Assembly: GCF_000472425.1 (NCBI RefSeq)
Contig: NZ_AXAI01000017.1
Coordinates: 191-64,190, forward strand
Direction: 5' to 3'
Length of the DNA: 64,000 nucleotides
From: Bradyrhizobium sp. Tv2a-2
GTDB lineage: Bacteria; Pseudomonadota; Alphaproteobacteria; Rhizobiales; Xanthobacteraceae
The notes below the pieces were generated by a model. It made no database searches and had not been told where the DNA came from. It worked only from the letters and a program-made list of their open reading frames with translations. Every line of letters begins with the position of its first letter. Position 1 is the stretch's first letter. Shown here piece by piece: positions 50,905 to 59,287 of this stretch. The position numbers and the translations under genes were made by a program.

Positions 50905-52019
50905 GCGACGAAGCCAAACTGCCACCCGTAGCGCGCGTCTTCGTCACATTCGTCGCACTGTTGCGCGCCAACGGCTTTGCGGTTGCGCCGGAGCAGACCA
51001 CCACGTTCCTCGCTGCGATCGAACTTCTGGGTCCAAAGAGCCTCGCTGACATCCGTCAGGCCGGGCTAGCGACGCTGGCACCGCCGCCCGAGCGACAAGC
51101 CACCTATCACCGGCTGTTCGATATCCACTTTATCGGCCACGAGCAGCTCGCTGCCGACAACGCCGAGGACGAGGAGCTCGTCCGCCTGCAGGAAGAAGGC
51201 GGCGGTGACGAGGAGCCGCTGCTTGCGGACGAGGCGAACGAATCAGGCCTGACCGCGACGCGCGCCGAAGCCCTCGTCCAGCGCCGCTTCGCGCGAGGTG
51301 CGACCGCCGATGCCTTGCGCCGCCTATCCCGCGAGGCACCGTCCCGCCTGCCGCGGCGGCGCGGGTATCGGCACAAGCGGGCACGGCGCGGTCCTTGGGC
51401 TGACCTTCGCCACACCTTGCGTGAATCGGTACGAAGCGACGGCGAGATCCTGCATCTGGCACGGCTGCGGCGACGGACGCGGCTGCGCCGGATTCTCCTG
51501 CTGATCGACGTGTCTGGATCGATGAAGGCGCGGACCGAGGAGAACATGCGGCTTGCCCATACGCTTGCGCAAGCCGTCGCCAATATCGAGGTCTTCACCT
51601 TCAGCACGCGACTGACCCGTGTCACCCGCGCGCTCCGCCTGAAGCGCCGGGAACAGGCGCTGAATGCCGCGGCGCATCTCGTCAGCGACTGGGATGGCGG
51701 CACCCGGATCGGCGACGCGCTGCAAGCCTTTTTGGCCGTGCCGCGATTTGCCGGCTATGCACGTGGCGCCGTGGTCGTCGTCATCTCGGACGGACTGGAA
51801 CGCGGCGATCCCGCAAGCTTGCGCGATGCGGCCGCGAAGCTGTCGCGGCGCGCCTGGCGGCTCAGCTGGCTCACCCCGCTCGCGACCACCACCGGCTTTC
51901 TTCCGCAAACCGAGGCGCTGATTGCGATAGCGCCGTTCGTCGACGACATGGTCGATGGCGGATCGAGCGCAGCGGTCGTTTCACACCTGCTATCACTTGG
52001 ATCTAGGAAAGCGGCATGA
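50901..52019 (+). CDS. VWA-domain protein (CoxE-like)
   Basis: 372 residues, ATG overlapping the MoxR stop by 4 bp. N-terminal helical part with LRANGFAVAPEQTTTFLAAI, a central acidic/Arg-rich stretch, then a von Willebrand A domain with the MIDAS motif LLLIDVSGSMKARTEENM (DxSxS). Partner of the MoxR ATPase in Mo-hydroxylase maturation; other cox accessory genes (coxF/xdhC) are absent from the window. Confidence 0.9.
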   Translation: MSDEAKLPPVARVFVTFVALLRANGFAVAPEQTTTFLAAIELLGPKSLADIRQAGLATLAPPPERQATYHRLFDIHFIGHEQLAADNAEDEELVRLQEEGGGDEEPLLADEANESGLTATRAEALVQRRFARGATADALRRLSREAPSRLPRRRGYRHKRARRGPWADLRHTLRESVRSDGEILHLARLRRRTRLRRILLLIDVSGSMKARTEENMRLAHTLAQAVANIEVFTFSTRLTRVTRALRLKRREQALNAAAHLVSDWDGGTRIGDALQAFLAVPRFAGYARGAVVVVISDGLERGDPASLRDAAAKLSRRAWRLSWLTPLATTTGFLPQTEALIAIAPFVDDMVDGGSSAAVVSHLLSLGSRKAA

Positions 52020-52906
52020 CGGGGATCGTCGACGCGCATCATCACATCTGGCGTCAGGCCGACCTCCCCTGGCTGTCCGGCCCTATGCAACCGCGTATCT
52101 TTGGTCCCTATGAACCGATCCGGCGTGACTACACCATCCAGGAATATCTCGACGATCTCGCAAGCTCAGGCGTGACAGGCTCGGTCTATGTGCAGACCAA
52201 TTGGGCCAGGGAGGACTTCGAGGATGAAGCCGCGTGGGTGCAGCAGACCGCCGACGAGCACGGCTGGCCGCACGCGATTGTCGCTTATGCCAATTTCTCC
52301 GTCGACGACGTCCGTCCCCAGCTCGACCGCCTTGCGCGCTATCCGCTTGTGCGCGGCACGCGCATGCAGTTGCACTGGCACGACAACCCGTTGTACCGCT
52401 TTGCGGAGAGCCCCGATCTTTGCGCCGATCCCACAATCCGGCGCAACATTGCGCATCTCGCCGACTACGGCTGGAGCTTCGATCTGCAAGTCTTCGCGCG
52501 GCAAATGGCGGGTGCCGCCGCCCTCGCCCAGGCCTGTCCGGGGATCACCTTTATCCTGCAACACGCCGGCATGCTTGAGGACCTTTCGCCCGAAGGCCGC
52601 TCCGCCTGGCGCGCCGGCATGGAGCAGCTCGCCGCTTGCCCGAACGTCGTGTCAAAGCTGTCGGGTCTCGGCACGTTTGTGCATCGCAACGATCCCGGGC
52701 ATGTGGCCGACCTGCTGAATCAGACGGTTGCGATCTTCGGCGCCGAGCGCTGCATGTTCGGCTCGAACTTCCCGATCGAGAAATTGTGGACCAGCTACCG
52801 CAGCCTGGTGGACGCCTATCTTGCCGCGGCCACACCGCTTGGCGCGGATCAGCGCGAGGCGATCTTCAGGACAACGGCCACGCGTGTCTACCGCCTAAGT
52901 TCTTAA
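52016..52906 (+). CDS. Amidohydrolase-family protein (lactonase-like)
   Basis: 296 residues; ATG overlaps the VWA stop by 4 bp. Metal motif HHHIW at residues 8-10 (GIVDAHHHIWRQADLPWL), later LQHAGM and FGSNFPIEKLW. This belongs to the amidohydrolase-2 branch of 2-pyrone-4,6-dicarboxylate lactonase and L-fucono-lactonase types. In a Mo-hydroxylase operon it may open a lactone or lactam ring of the hydroxylated product. Confidence 0.88.
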   Translation: MTGIVDAHHHIWRQADLPWLSGPMQPRIFGPYEPIRRDYTIQEYLDDLASSGVTGSVYVQTNWAREDFEDEAAWVQQTADEHGWPHAIVAYANFSVDDVRPQLDRLARYPLVRGTRMQLHWHDNPLYRFAESPDLCADPTIRRNIAHLADYGWSFDLQVFARQMAGAAALAQACPGITFILQHAGMLEDLSPEGRSAWRAGMEQLAACPNVVSKLSGLGTFVHRNDPGHVADLLNQTVAIFGAERCMFGSNFPIEKLWTSYRSLVDAYLAAATPLGADQREAIFRTTATRVYRLSS

Positions 52907-52951
52907 GAGCGGCTGTGGCGTGACAACAGACAGCAATCGGGGAGGAATCGG

Positions 52952-53800
52952 ATGCCGCTGGAGATCAAAATCCTGGACTATGGCGATATCGAGCTCGAAT
53001 CGAGCTTCCTTGTCCTCGGCCGCGACTGCGGCCGGACGCGCCGCGTCCTGACGTTGGGCTTTCTGATCCTCGGCGGCCCCTATCCGGTGTTGGTCGATAC
53101 CGGCTACCGCTCCAATCAGATCATGGAAACGCTCGGCATGCGCGGCCTGCAATTCCATGAGAATATGATCGAGAACCAGCTTGCCCGTCACGGCGTGCGG
53201 ATGGGCGACGTACGCTTTGTCTGTCATACACATTTGCATATCGATCACGCCGGGAAGGACGATCTGTTTCCGATGAACACGACCGTCGTACTCAATCGCC
53301 GCGAGCTGGAATATTCCGTCTCCGGGTTGATGCATCCGCAATATCCGGCGCCGGACATCAAGCATCTCGTCGATCGCCTGCACACCAAAGGCGCGCTGCG
53401 TTTCCTCGATCTCGATCTGACCGGTCCGATCGAACTGATGCCGGGCGTCTATTGCGAGGCCGCCAATGCGCACACCGAGGGCTCGATGAACATCCACGTC
53501 CACACCGCCGACGGCATTGCGACGATCTGCGGCGACGTGATCTACGATTTCAACGACCAGATCGTCACGCCCTTCAACGAAATCCAGGATTGGGAGCCGC
53601 GCACCACGGGCAATCACGGCACCAGCAAACGCGCCGAAAAGGCCGCGATCAAGAAGCTGCTCAGCAACGCGCGCTATCTCCTTCCGGTTCACGACAGACC
53701 AGCAAAAATCGAAGGCGGCACGGTCGTCGGACGGCTGCATGACCAGGTGCCCGGCCCCATCGTTCAGACCCTGCCGCGGCGCGATTGGTTTCCCGCCTGA
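52952..53800 (+). CDS. Metallo-beta-lactamase-fold hydrolase (N-acyl-homoserine-lactonase family)
   Basis: 282 residues. Metal motif HTHLHIDHAGKD (HxHxDH) with VLVDTGYRSNQIM before it, then ANAHTEGSMNIHVHTADGIA, GDVIYDFND and LLPVHDRP. The arrangement matches the AhlA/AiiA-like dinuclear lactonase family. A ring-opening role in the pathway is more likely here than quorum quenching given the neighbours, but this is inference. Confidence 0.88.
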   Translation: MPLEIKILDYGDIELESSFLVLGRDCGRTRRVLTLGFLILGGPYPVLVDTGYRSNQIMETLGMRGLQFHENMIENQLARHGVRMGDVRFVCHTHLHIDHAGKDDLFPMNTTVVLNRRELEYSVSGLMHPQYPAPDIKHLVDRLHTKGALRFLDLDLTGPIELMPGVYCEAANAHTEGSMNIHVHTADGIATICGDVIYDFNDQIVTPFNEIQDWEPRTTGNHGTSKRAEKAAIKKLLSNARYLLPVHDRPAKIEGGTVVGRLHDQVPGPIVQTLPRRDWFPA

Positions 53801-53818
53801 GCTTGCGAGGACCGACCG

Positions 53819-55387
53819 ATGACACACGTCACCCTGCGGAGCGAATTCGAAAACCTCATCGATCCCTATGCGCCAGTCGGCCAGGTTGGCACGGGCTTTG
53901 AGTTTACCGAGGGTCCGATCTGGCATCCGGTCGACCACCACCTGTTGTTCTCAGATATGCCGGCCGACGTGCGAAGGCGTTGGGACGCGCAGCGCGGTGT
54001 CGCCGAGGTCAAGCGCCCCTCGAACAAATGCAATGGAATGACCTATGACGCGGAGCTCAATCTGATCGTCTGCGAGCACGCCACGTCATCACTCATTCGC
54101 GAACGCCGCGATGGGCGGCGCGAGGTGCTCGCCTCACATTTCCAGGGACAGGAGCTCAACAGCCCCAACGATGTCTGCGTGCATTCCTCCGGCGCGATCT
54201 ATTTTTCCGATCCCTGGTACGGACGCATGCCGGTCTATGGCGTCGAGCGGCCGCGCCAGCTCGGCTTCCAGGGCGTGTATCGGGTACCGCCCGGCGGCGG
54301 TGAGCCGAGGCTGCTGGTCGATCGCGACTTGTTCGACCAGCCCAACGGCCTGTGTTTTTCGCCGGACGAACGGCGGCTCTATGCCAACGACACCACGCAG
54401 GCTCTGATCCGTGTGTTCGATGTGCAAGCCGATGGCTCTCTTACCAATTCGCGTGTCTTTGCCAGCGGCATCCGCTCCGAGCTCGAGCCCGGCGTGCCTG
54501 ATGGCATGAAGTGCGATCAGCGCGGCAACGTCTGGGTCACCGCGCCCGGCGGCGTGTGGGTCTATTCGCCAAATGGAGAGTTGCTCGGGAAAGTCCGTGT
54601 CCCTGAGCTCGTCGCCAATCTCGCCTGGGGCGGTGCCGACTTCCGCACCCTTTATCTGACGGCGACCCATTCGGTTTATGCGATCCCGACCAAGGTCGGC
54701 CCGCGCCATGAGCCCTATATGAGCGCCAAACGCGGCACCGGTGCTGCTTCGTCCGCACAGACGCCCAAGATGACGGAGGGCGATATGCGGCTGGATCCAC
54801 AGCGCTGCGCGATGATTATCCAGGACCTGCAGAACGACGTCATCATGGATGGCGGCGCGTTTGCGGAATCCGGCGCACCGGCACATGCGCGGCAACAGCA
54901 CGTGGTCGACAACGTCCGCCGTCTAGCCGATGCCGCGCGGGCTCGCGGCGTCGTCATTATTCATGTCTGGTTCGTTGTCGAGCCCGGCGCGCCCGGCGTC
55001 ACCTTGAATGCGCCGTTGTTCGAGGGGCTGGTTGACAGCAAGGCGATGGTGCGCGGCAGCTGGGGCGCAGCGCCTGTGTCCGGACTGGAGCCGCGGCCCG
55101 GCGATTTCATCGTCGAGAAAATGCGCATGAGCGCCTGGGAAGGCACGCGGCTTGAGACGATTCTCAAGGCCACCGGCCGCGACTTCATCGTCAACACCGG
55201 TGCATGGACGAACATGTCCGTCGAGCACACCGCGCGCACCGGCGCAGACAAGGGCTACTTCATGGTTACGCCGGAGGACTGCTGTTCGACCATGAATGCC
55301 GAGTGGCACAACGCCTCGATCAACTTCGCCCTGCAGAATGTCTCCGTCGTCACCAATGCCGATACAGTCATCAAGGCGCTGGGGTGA
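53819..55387 (+). CDS. Fusion: SMP-30/gluconolactonase + isochorismatase-like domain
   Basis: 522 residues. Residues 25-300 form an SMP-30 propeller with its metal ligands: FEFTEGPIWHP (Glu), LNSPNDVC (Asn) and VPDGMKCD (Asp). Residues 330-520 form an isochorismatase-like (cysteine hydrolase) domain: CAMIIQDLQNDVIMDGG (Asp) and IVEKMRMSAWEGTRLETIL (Lys). Its nucleophile segment is GAWTNMSVEHTARTG, with Ser467 (codon TCC at 55217) where the family has Cys. The combination of a lactonase and an amide-hydrolase fold suggests sequential ring-opening and deamination, the second step by an altered chemistry or not at all. Confidence 0.9.
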   Translation: MTHVTLRSEFENLIDPYAPVGQVGTGFEFTEGPIWHPVDHHLLFSDMPADVRRRWDAQRGVAEVKRPSNKCNGMTYDAELNLIVCEHATSSLIRERRDGRREVLASHFQGQELNSPNDVCVHSSGAIYFSDPWYGRMPVYGVERPRQLGFQGVYRVPPGGGEPRLLVDRDLFDQPNGLCFSPDERRLYANDTTQALIRVFDVQADGSLTNSRVFASGIRSELEPGVPDGMKCDQRGNVWVTAPGGVWVYSPNGELLGKVRVPELVANLAWGGADFRTLYLTATHSVYAIPTKVGPRHEPYMSAKRGTGAASSAQTPKMTEGDMRLDPQRCAMIIQDLQNDVIMDGGAFAESGAPAHARQQHVVDNVRRLADAARARGVVIIHVWFVVEPGAPGVTLNAPLFEGLVDSKAMVRGSWGAAPVSGLEPRPGDFIVEKMRMSAWEGTRLETILKATGRDFIVNTGAWTNMSVEHTARTGADKGYFMVTPEDCCSTMNAEWHNASINFALQNVSVVTNADTVIKALG

Positions 55388-55400
55388 GTGAAGGCCACCG

Positions 55401-56027
55401 ATGCCCAAGCTCCTGCACCTCGCCTGCTCGCCGCGCGCCGATTCCGAATCGGCGGCCGGAGCGCGGGTCTTTCTCGATCGCTTTCGCCAGGCGCGGCCGG
55501 ATTGGGACGTCGACGTCATGGACTTGTGGCGAGAACGCCTGCCGGAGTTTGCGGGCGCCCTTCTCGAAGCCAAATACGCTCGCATCAAGGGGATGACCTT
55601 CACGGATGCGCAGCGTGATCAGTTTGCCGTCGCAGAACGCATTGCCGTCCGCTTCTCGCTCGCCGAGCGCGTGCTGATCTCCACCCCGATGTGGAACTTC
55701 GGCATTCCGTACAAGCTGAAGCAATGGTTCGACATCATCATCCAGCCCGGATTGACGTTCCGCTTTGATCCGTCCGACGGCTATGTGCCCCTGCTCAAGG
55801 ACCGGCCGACGCTCGTTATCCTCGCCAGCGGCAGCGACTACACTACCGGCATGAACCGCGGCCGCACTGACATGGCGACGCCCTATTTGCGCGAGGCGCT
55901 CCGCTTCGTCGGCGTCAAGGATGTGCGCTTCGTGGCGATCGGTCCCACGACTGGGGCGCCTGAGCCGATTCGGTCGGCACGCGAGAACGCACATCGGCGC
56001 CTTGCTGAAATGGCTACAAGATTCTGA
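55401..56027 (+). CDS. FMN-dependent azoreductase-like flavodoxin-fold oxidoreductase
   Basis: 208 residues. The flavodoxin-like fold of the AzoR/NAD(P)H quinone reductase family is visible: LLHLACSPRADSESAAGARV, then RVLISTPMWNFGIPYKLKQW (MWNF motif contacting the flavin) and LVILASGSDYTTG. It transfers two electrons from NAD(P)H to quinones or azo compounds. It is the last gene of the operon and precedes a strong hairpin. Confidence 0.9.
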   Translation: MPKLLHLACSPRADSESAAGARVFLDRFRQARPDWDVDVMDLWRERLPEFAGALLEAKYARIKGMTFTDAQRDQFAVAERIAVRFSLAERVLISTPMWNFGIPYKLKQWFDIIIQPGLTFRFDPSDGYVPLLKDRPTLVILASGSDYTTGMNRGRTDMATPYLREALRFVGVKDVRFVAIGPTTGAPEPIRSARENAHRRLAEMATRF

Positions 56028-56124
56028 GGCTAATCCGTCCAATCAGACAAGCTGATAATCGCGGCCCGCAAACGGATCTATGCGGGGCTTGTGCCAAAGC
56101 TTCAGCAACTCACGGGCCAACAAC

Positions 56125-56152
56125 GTCGGCCCGATTTGCGATCGGGCCCGAC
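56125..56152. terminator. Strong hairpin between convergent genes
   Basis: GTCGGCCCGAT (56125-56135) pairs with ATCGGGCCCGAC (56141-56152), with one bulged C and a 5-nt loop. It lies between the end of the large rightward operon and the stop of the leftward sensor kinase. Neither side has a T tract, so it may act as a bidirectional or rho-assisted terminator. Confidence 0.45.
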
Positions 56153-56153
56153 A

Positions 56154-58793
56154 TCATGCATCGCCCATGACCACCTGCAGGTGCTGCGCCAGCTCCGATC
56201 GACGAAAAGGCTTACCAATGATCGGAAACTCGTCGACTGCCCCGTGCCTGGCGAGCACATCCGTCGCGTTGCCGGATGCAAGCAGCACTTTGATGCCATT
56301 GCAAATCTTTCTGGCTTCGCGGGCGAGCTCGATGCCATTCACGCCCTGTGGCATCAACACATCCGTGAACAGGAGATCGAATTCCTTATCCGATTTGAGC
56401 ATGCGGATGGCCTCTATGCCGCTACGGGCGCAAACGACCTGATACCCAAGCCTGCCCAACATCGAAGATGTGACGTCCAGAACATCGTCATCATCCTCGA
56501 CCAGGAGCACTCGACCGGAATCGGTGGAAGCCTTCTGCGCCCGAACCATTGGCCCATTCGCATCGAGCACTTGGGACGACCGGGGCAGATAGAGGCTGAC
56601 GGTCGTCCCGTTTCCGGGCGCACTCTTGATAGTGATATGGCCACCCGACTGCCGAACAAATCCATAGACCATGCTGAGGCCGAGCCCGGTCCCCCTTCCC
56701 ACATCCTTTGTCGTGAAGAATGGCTCAAACGCCCGATCGAGCACATCGGATGTCATACCGCTCCCTGTATCTGTCAGGGAAATCCTGACATAGGATCCGG
56801 CCTCAACGCCAATCGCATGTTCATCTACGGTGACGTTTCGCGCCTCAATCGCGAGGACACCACCATCTGGCATCGCATCGCGCCCATTGACGGCCAGGTT
56901 GAGGAGCGCGGTCTGAAGTTGACCGGGATCCACATGGCACGGCCACAGGCGCTCGTCGGCGGATATTCTGAGCTCGCACCGGTCTCCCAGCGCACGCCGG
57001 ATCAGCTCATCGAAATCCCTGATGAGGTGATCCGCGTAGACCGGCCGCGGATTCAGCTCTTGGCGGCGCGAAAAGACAAGTAGCTGGCTGGTCACTGCCG
57101 TGCCCCGGTCAGCGGCCTTCCGGGCAACTGCCGCAAGCCGCCGCACACAGTCAGGATCGGCAGCTTGCTCCTCGATCATCTCGAGGTTTCCAGCAACAAT
57201 CATCAGCAGATTATTGAAATCGTGCGCCACGCCTCCCGTCAGCTGACCGACGGCTTCCATCTTCTGGCTCTGATGAAGCTGCTCCTCCATCTGGCGGCGC
57301 GCCTCCACCGCCGACCTGTGCTCGCTGATGTCGCGCAGCAGAAGGGCCAAGCCCTCACCGGACGGAAACGCGTTAATCTCATACCATACTCCGCTCGGGG
57401 TACAGAATGCTTCAAAGCAGGTCTGGCGCTGTCCCAACATCGCCTTGCGAAACAGATCTGTCAGGTCAAAATCGACGACCTCGTTGAACGTCTCCCAGAA
57501 GTCGGCCCCCACGACATCACGTCGTCCGACGAGCTGCACTCGCGCTCGTTCGTTGAGATATGTGATGCGCCAATTCCGATCGACGATGAGAACGCAGTCA
57601 ATCGTACTCTCGAAGAGGGTCGTGATACGAGCTGCCGCTTCCTCGGCTCTCTCCTTTGCCTGGCAGAGCTCGCGCTCGCGCTCTTGAAGCACATCTGCCA
57701 TCGAATTGAAGGCGTCGGCGACCCTGGCAATTTCCGGCTGCGTGTCCGGAATTTTCACACGTCGGGCATAGTCGCCAAGCCGGAGCTGGTTCGCCCCGTC
57801 GACCAGCCGCCCAAGCGGCTCATCGATGAAACGGCGGGCGCCAAACCATGTGAGGAGCAGCACGAGCGACGTGCTCAAGAGGATGAGGACGATGCCGAGC
57901 TCCGTACGCCGCTCGATTCCCGCGAATGCCCGCATCCGATCGAGACCGACGGTCACCAGAAGCCCACCGGAATCCGCCATCACCGGCGATGAGCCGATGA
58001 TCCGCTCCATGCCGTCGAGGTCGCGAGCCGCAATCGTGCCTGGTTTCCGCAGCTGCGCGTAAAGATCGTTCGGCATCTTCCGGCCGACGAACGCGCCATT
58101 GTCGGGCGAGCGCGCAAGATAGGTGCCGTTACGGTCGGTAATGCCAAGAGCGGCTCCCGTGGGAACTCCCAACTGCGCGACGAACGTAGCCAGCCATTCC
58201 AGATCGAGAGGCGCGACAATGACGCCGGCCATGGCGCTTTCGTCACCATAGAACGGCAAAGCAAACTGGAGCACATGGCGCCCGGTCATGCGGCCGATCG
58301 AGAACTCGCCAATCGACAATTGGCCGGTCTTTATTGCATTCGCGAAATAGGCGCGCCCGGCGACATTCGTCTTTCGGCCATCGACAGCACACAAGGACTG
58401 GCCGTTCATGTCGACAACGAGAAACGAGAGAAATGCCGGATAGCGCCGCTTGATGGCCGAAAGATACGCATTGCAGGCTTCCGTATTCCTCGCCTTGATT
58501 GCCGGCAGTTCCGAAAGCGCGATGAGGACATCCCGGACGCCTTCCACGGACTGCTGTATTTCCGCCGCGGCGATCCTGGAAAGGCTGAGAGCCTGCTCCT
58601 GCACTTCGGCTTCCCGTGAGCGACGCAAGGCAAATTCGTTATAGGATTGAATCGCGATTGCCGGCAGGAGCGCAACCGCCACCAGCATGAACAAACGAAA
58701 CAGTAACCCCACTCTGTCCTCATATTCCGAGATCGAAAACAACCGATGCCCGGGCGCGGGCAACTCGGAAGCCATCAACTTGAGACGGCGCAT
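56154..58793 (-). CDS. Hybrid sensor histidine kinase with receiver
   Basis: 879 residues from ATG 58793 (a TTG at 58835 is possible). Order: membrane segment (about 30-50), periplasmic Cache-like domain (IQQSVEGVRDVLIALSELPA, RAYFANAIKTGQLSIGEFSI), second membrane segment (about 290-310), HAMP, PAS (STIDCVLIVDRNWRITYLNE), HisKA with His524 in GGVAHDFNNLLMIVAGNLEM, HATPase (NLAVNGRDAMPDGG, GRGTGLGLSMVYGF) and a C-terminal receiver (VLLVEDDDDVLDV, phosphoacceptor Asp in LLFTDVLMPQGVNG). No output gene is adjacent. Confidence 0.93.
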   Translation of the reverse strand: MRRLKLMASELPAPGHRLFSISEYEDRVGLLFRLFMLVAVALLPAIAIQSYNEFALRRSREAEVQEQALSLSRIAAAEIQQSVEGVRDVLIALSELPAIKARNTEACNAYLSAIKRRYPAFLSFLVVDMNGQSLCAVDGRKTNVAGRAYFANAIKTGQLSIGEFSIGRMTGRHVLQFALPFYGDESAMAGVIVAPLDLEWLATFVAQLGVPTGAALGITDRNGTYLARSPDNGAFVGRKMPNDLYAQLRKPGTIAARDLDGMERIIGSSPVMADSGGLLVTVGLDRMRAFAGIERRTELGIVLILLSTSLVLLLTWFGARRFIDEPLGRLVDGANQLRLGDYARRVKIPDTQPEIARVADAFNSMADVLQERERELCQAKERAEEAAARITTLFESTIDCVLIVDRNWRITYLNERARVQLVGRRDVVGADFWETFNEVVDFDLTDLFRKAMLGQRQTCFEAFCTPSGVWYEINAFPSGEGLALLLRDISEHRSAVEARRQMEEQLHQSQKMEAVGQLTGGVAHDFNNLLMIVAGNLEMIEEQAADPDCVRRLAAVARKAADRGTAVTSQLLVFSRRQELNPRPVYADHLIRDFDELIRRALGDRCELRISADERLWPCHVDPGQLQTALLNLAVNGRDAMPDGGVLAIEARNVTVDEHAIGVEAGSYVRISLTDTGSGMTSDVLDRAFEPFFTTKDVGRGTGLGLSMVYGFVRQSGGHITIKSAPGNGTTVSLYLPRSSQVLDANGPMVRAQKASTDSGRVLLVEDDDDVLDVTSSMLGRLGYQVVCARSGIEAIRMLKSDKEFDLLFTDVLMPQGVNGIELAREARKICNGIKVLLASGNATDVLARHGAVDEFPIIGKPFRRSELAQHLQVVMGDA

Positions 58794-59287
58794 TCCCCCT
58801 CGGACAGGAGATAGACTGGCTGTGTTGCGCGGCAATTTCCGCGCAACAATTTAGGTTACAACCGTAACGCATCAGTCGATGCAGATGTTCGTTCTCGACC
58901 TCACCTCAAAAGGCTTGCCAAGGCGCAGGCTTTTCGTTTCGGGTCCAGCCGATTCGTTTGGCCGGCGGCTATCACCATCCCACCGGGCCGCGATTTCCTG
59001 CACAGTGGGACCCTCTGCGACTGCATGCTCACAGTCAGCGAAGAACTAGTCACGATCCAGCATCAGCGCTCTCCGGCGGACATCTGTCGAGAAATCATGA
59101 CGCGGCGGCCTTACCCGCCCGTTACAAGGCGCGCGGAGCAAGCTACATCTGCAATTTCTCCGGCGCCAATCGGCCGCAAACACGTCATATTTTCCAACCG
59201 CAATCATAATTTCTCTTCCTAGGAAGATAATATACTCCTATAAATGTCCTTCTTTAGCCTGTCACAGGTCAGACATGCGGGTGCATC
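58794..59287. other. Divergent promoter region, 494 bp
   Basis: Between the hybrid kinase and the ferredoxin reductase. No supported gene; the open frames at 58958-59222 look random. GGTTAC-AACC-GTAAC, an imperfect dyad, lies at about 58854-58868 near the kinase start. The right end is AT-rich and carries the MarR-type palindrome at 59215-59226. Confidence 0.5.
59215..59226. promoter_or_regulatory. MarR-type operator CTTCCTAGGAAG, copy 1
   Basis: A 12-bp perfect palindrome, 62 bp before the ferredoxin reductase start and next to an AT-rich GATAATATACT stretch that could supply the -10 box. The identical 12-mer occurs at 61252-61263. The MarR-family gene at 60523 lies between them and is the obvious binder. 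Confidence 0.7.

Noticed and set aside
52952-53800. Calling the MBL-fold protein a quorum-quenching AHL lactonase
   Set aside because: Family resemblance alone is not specific, and the operon context points to a catabolic role.
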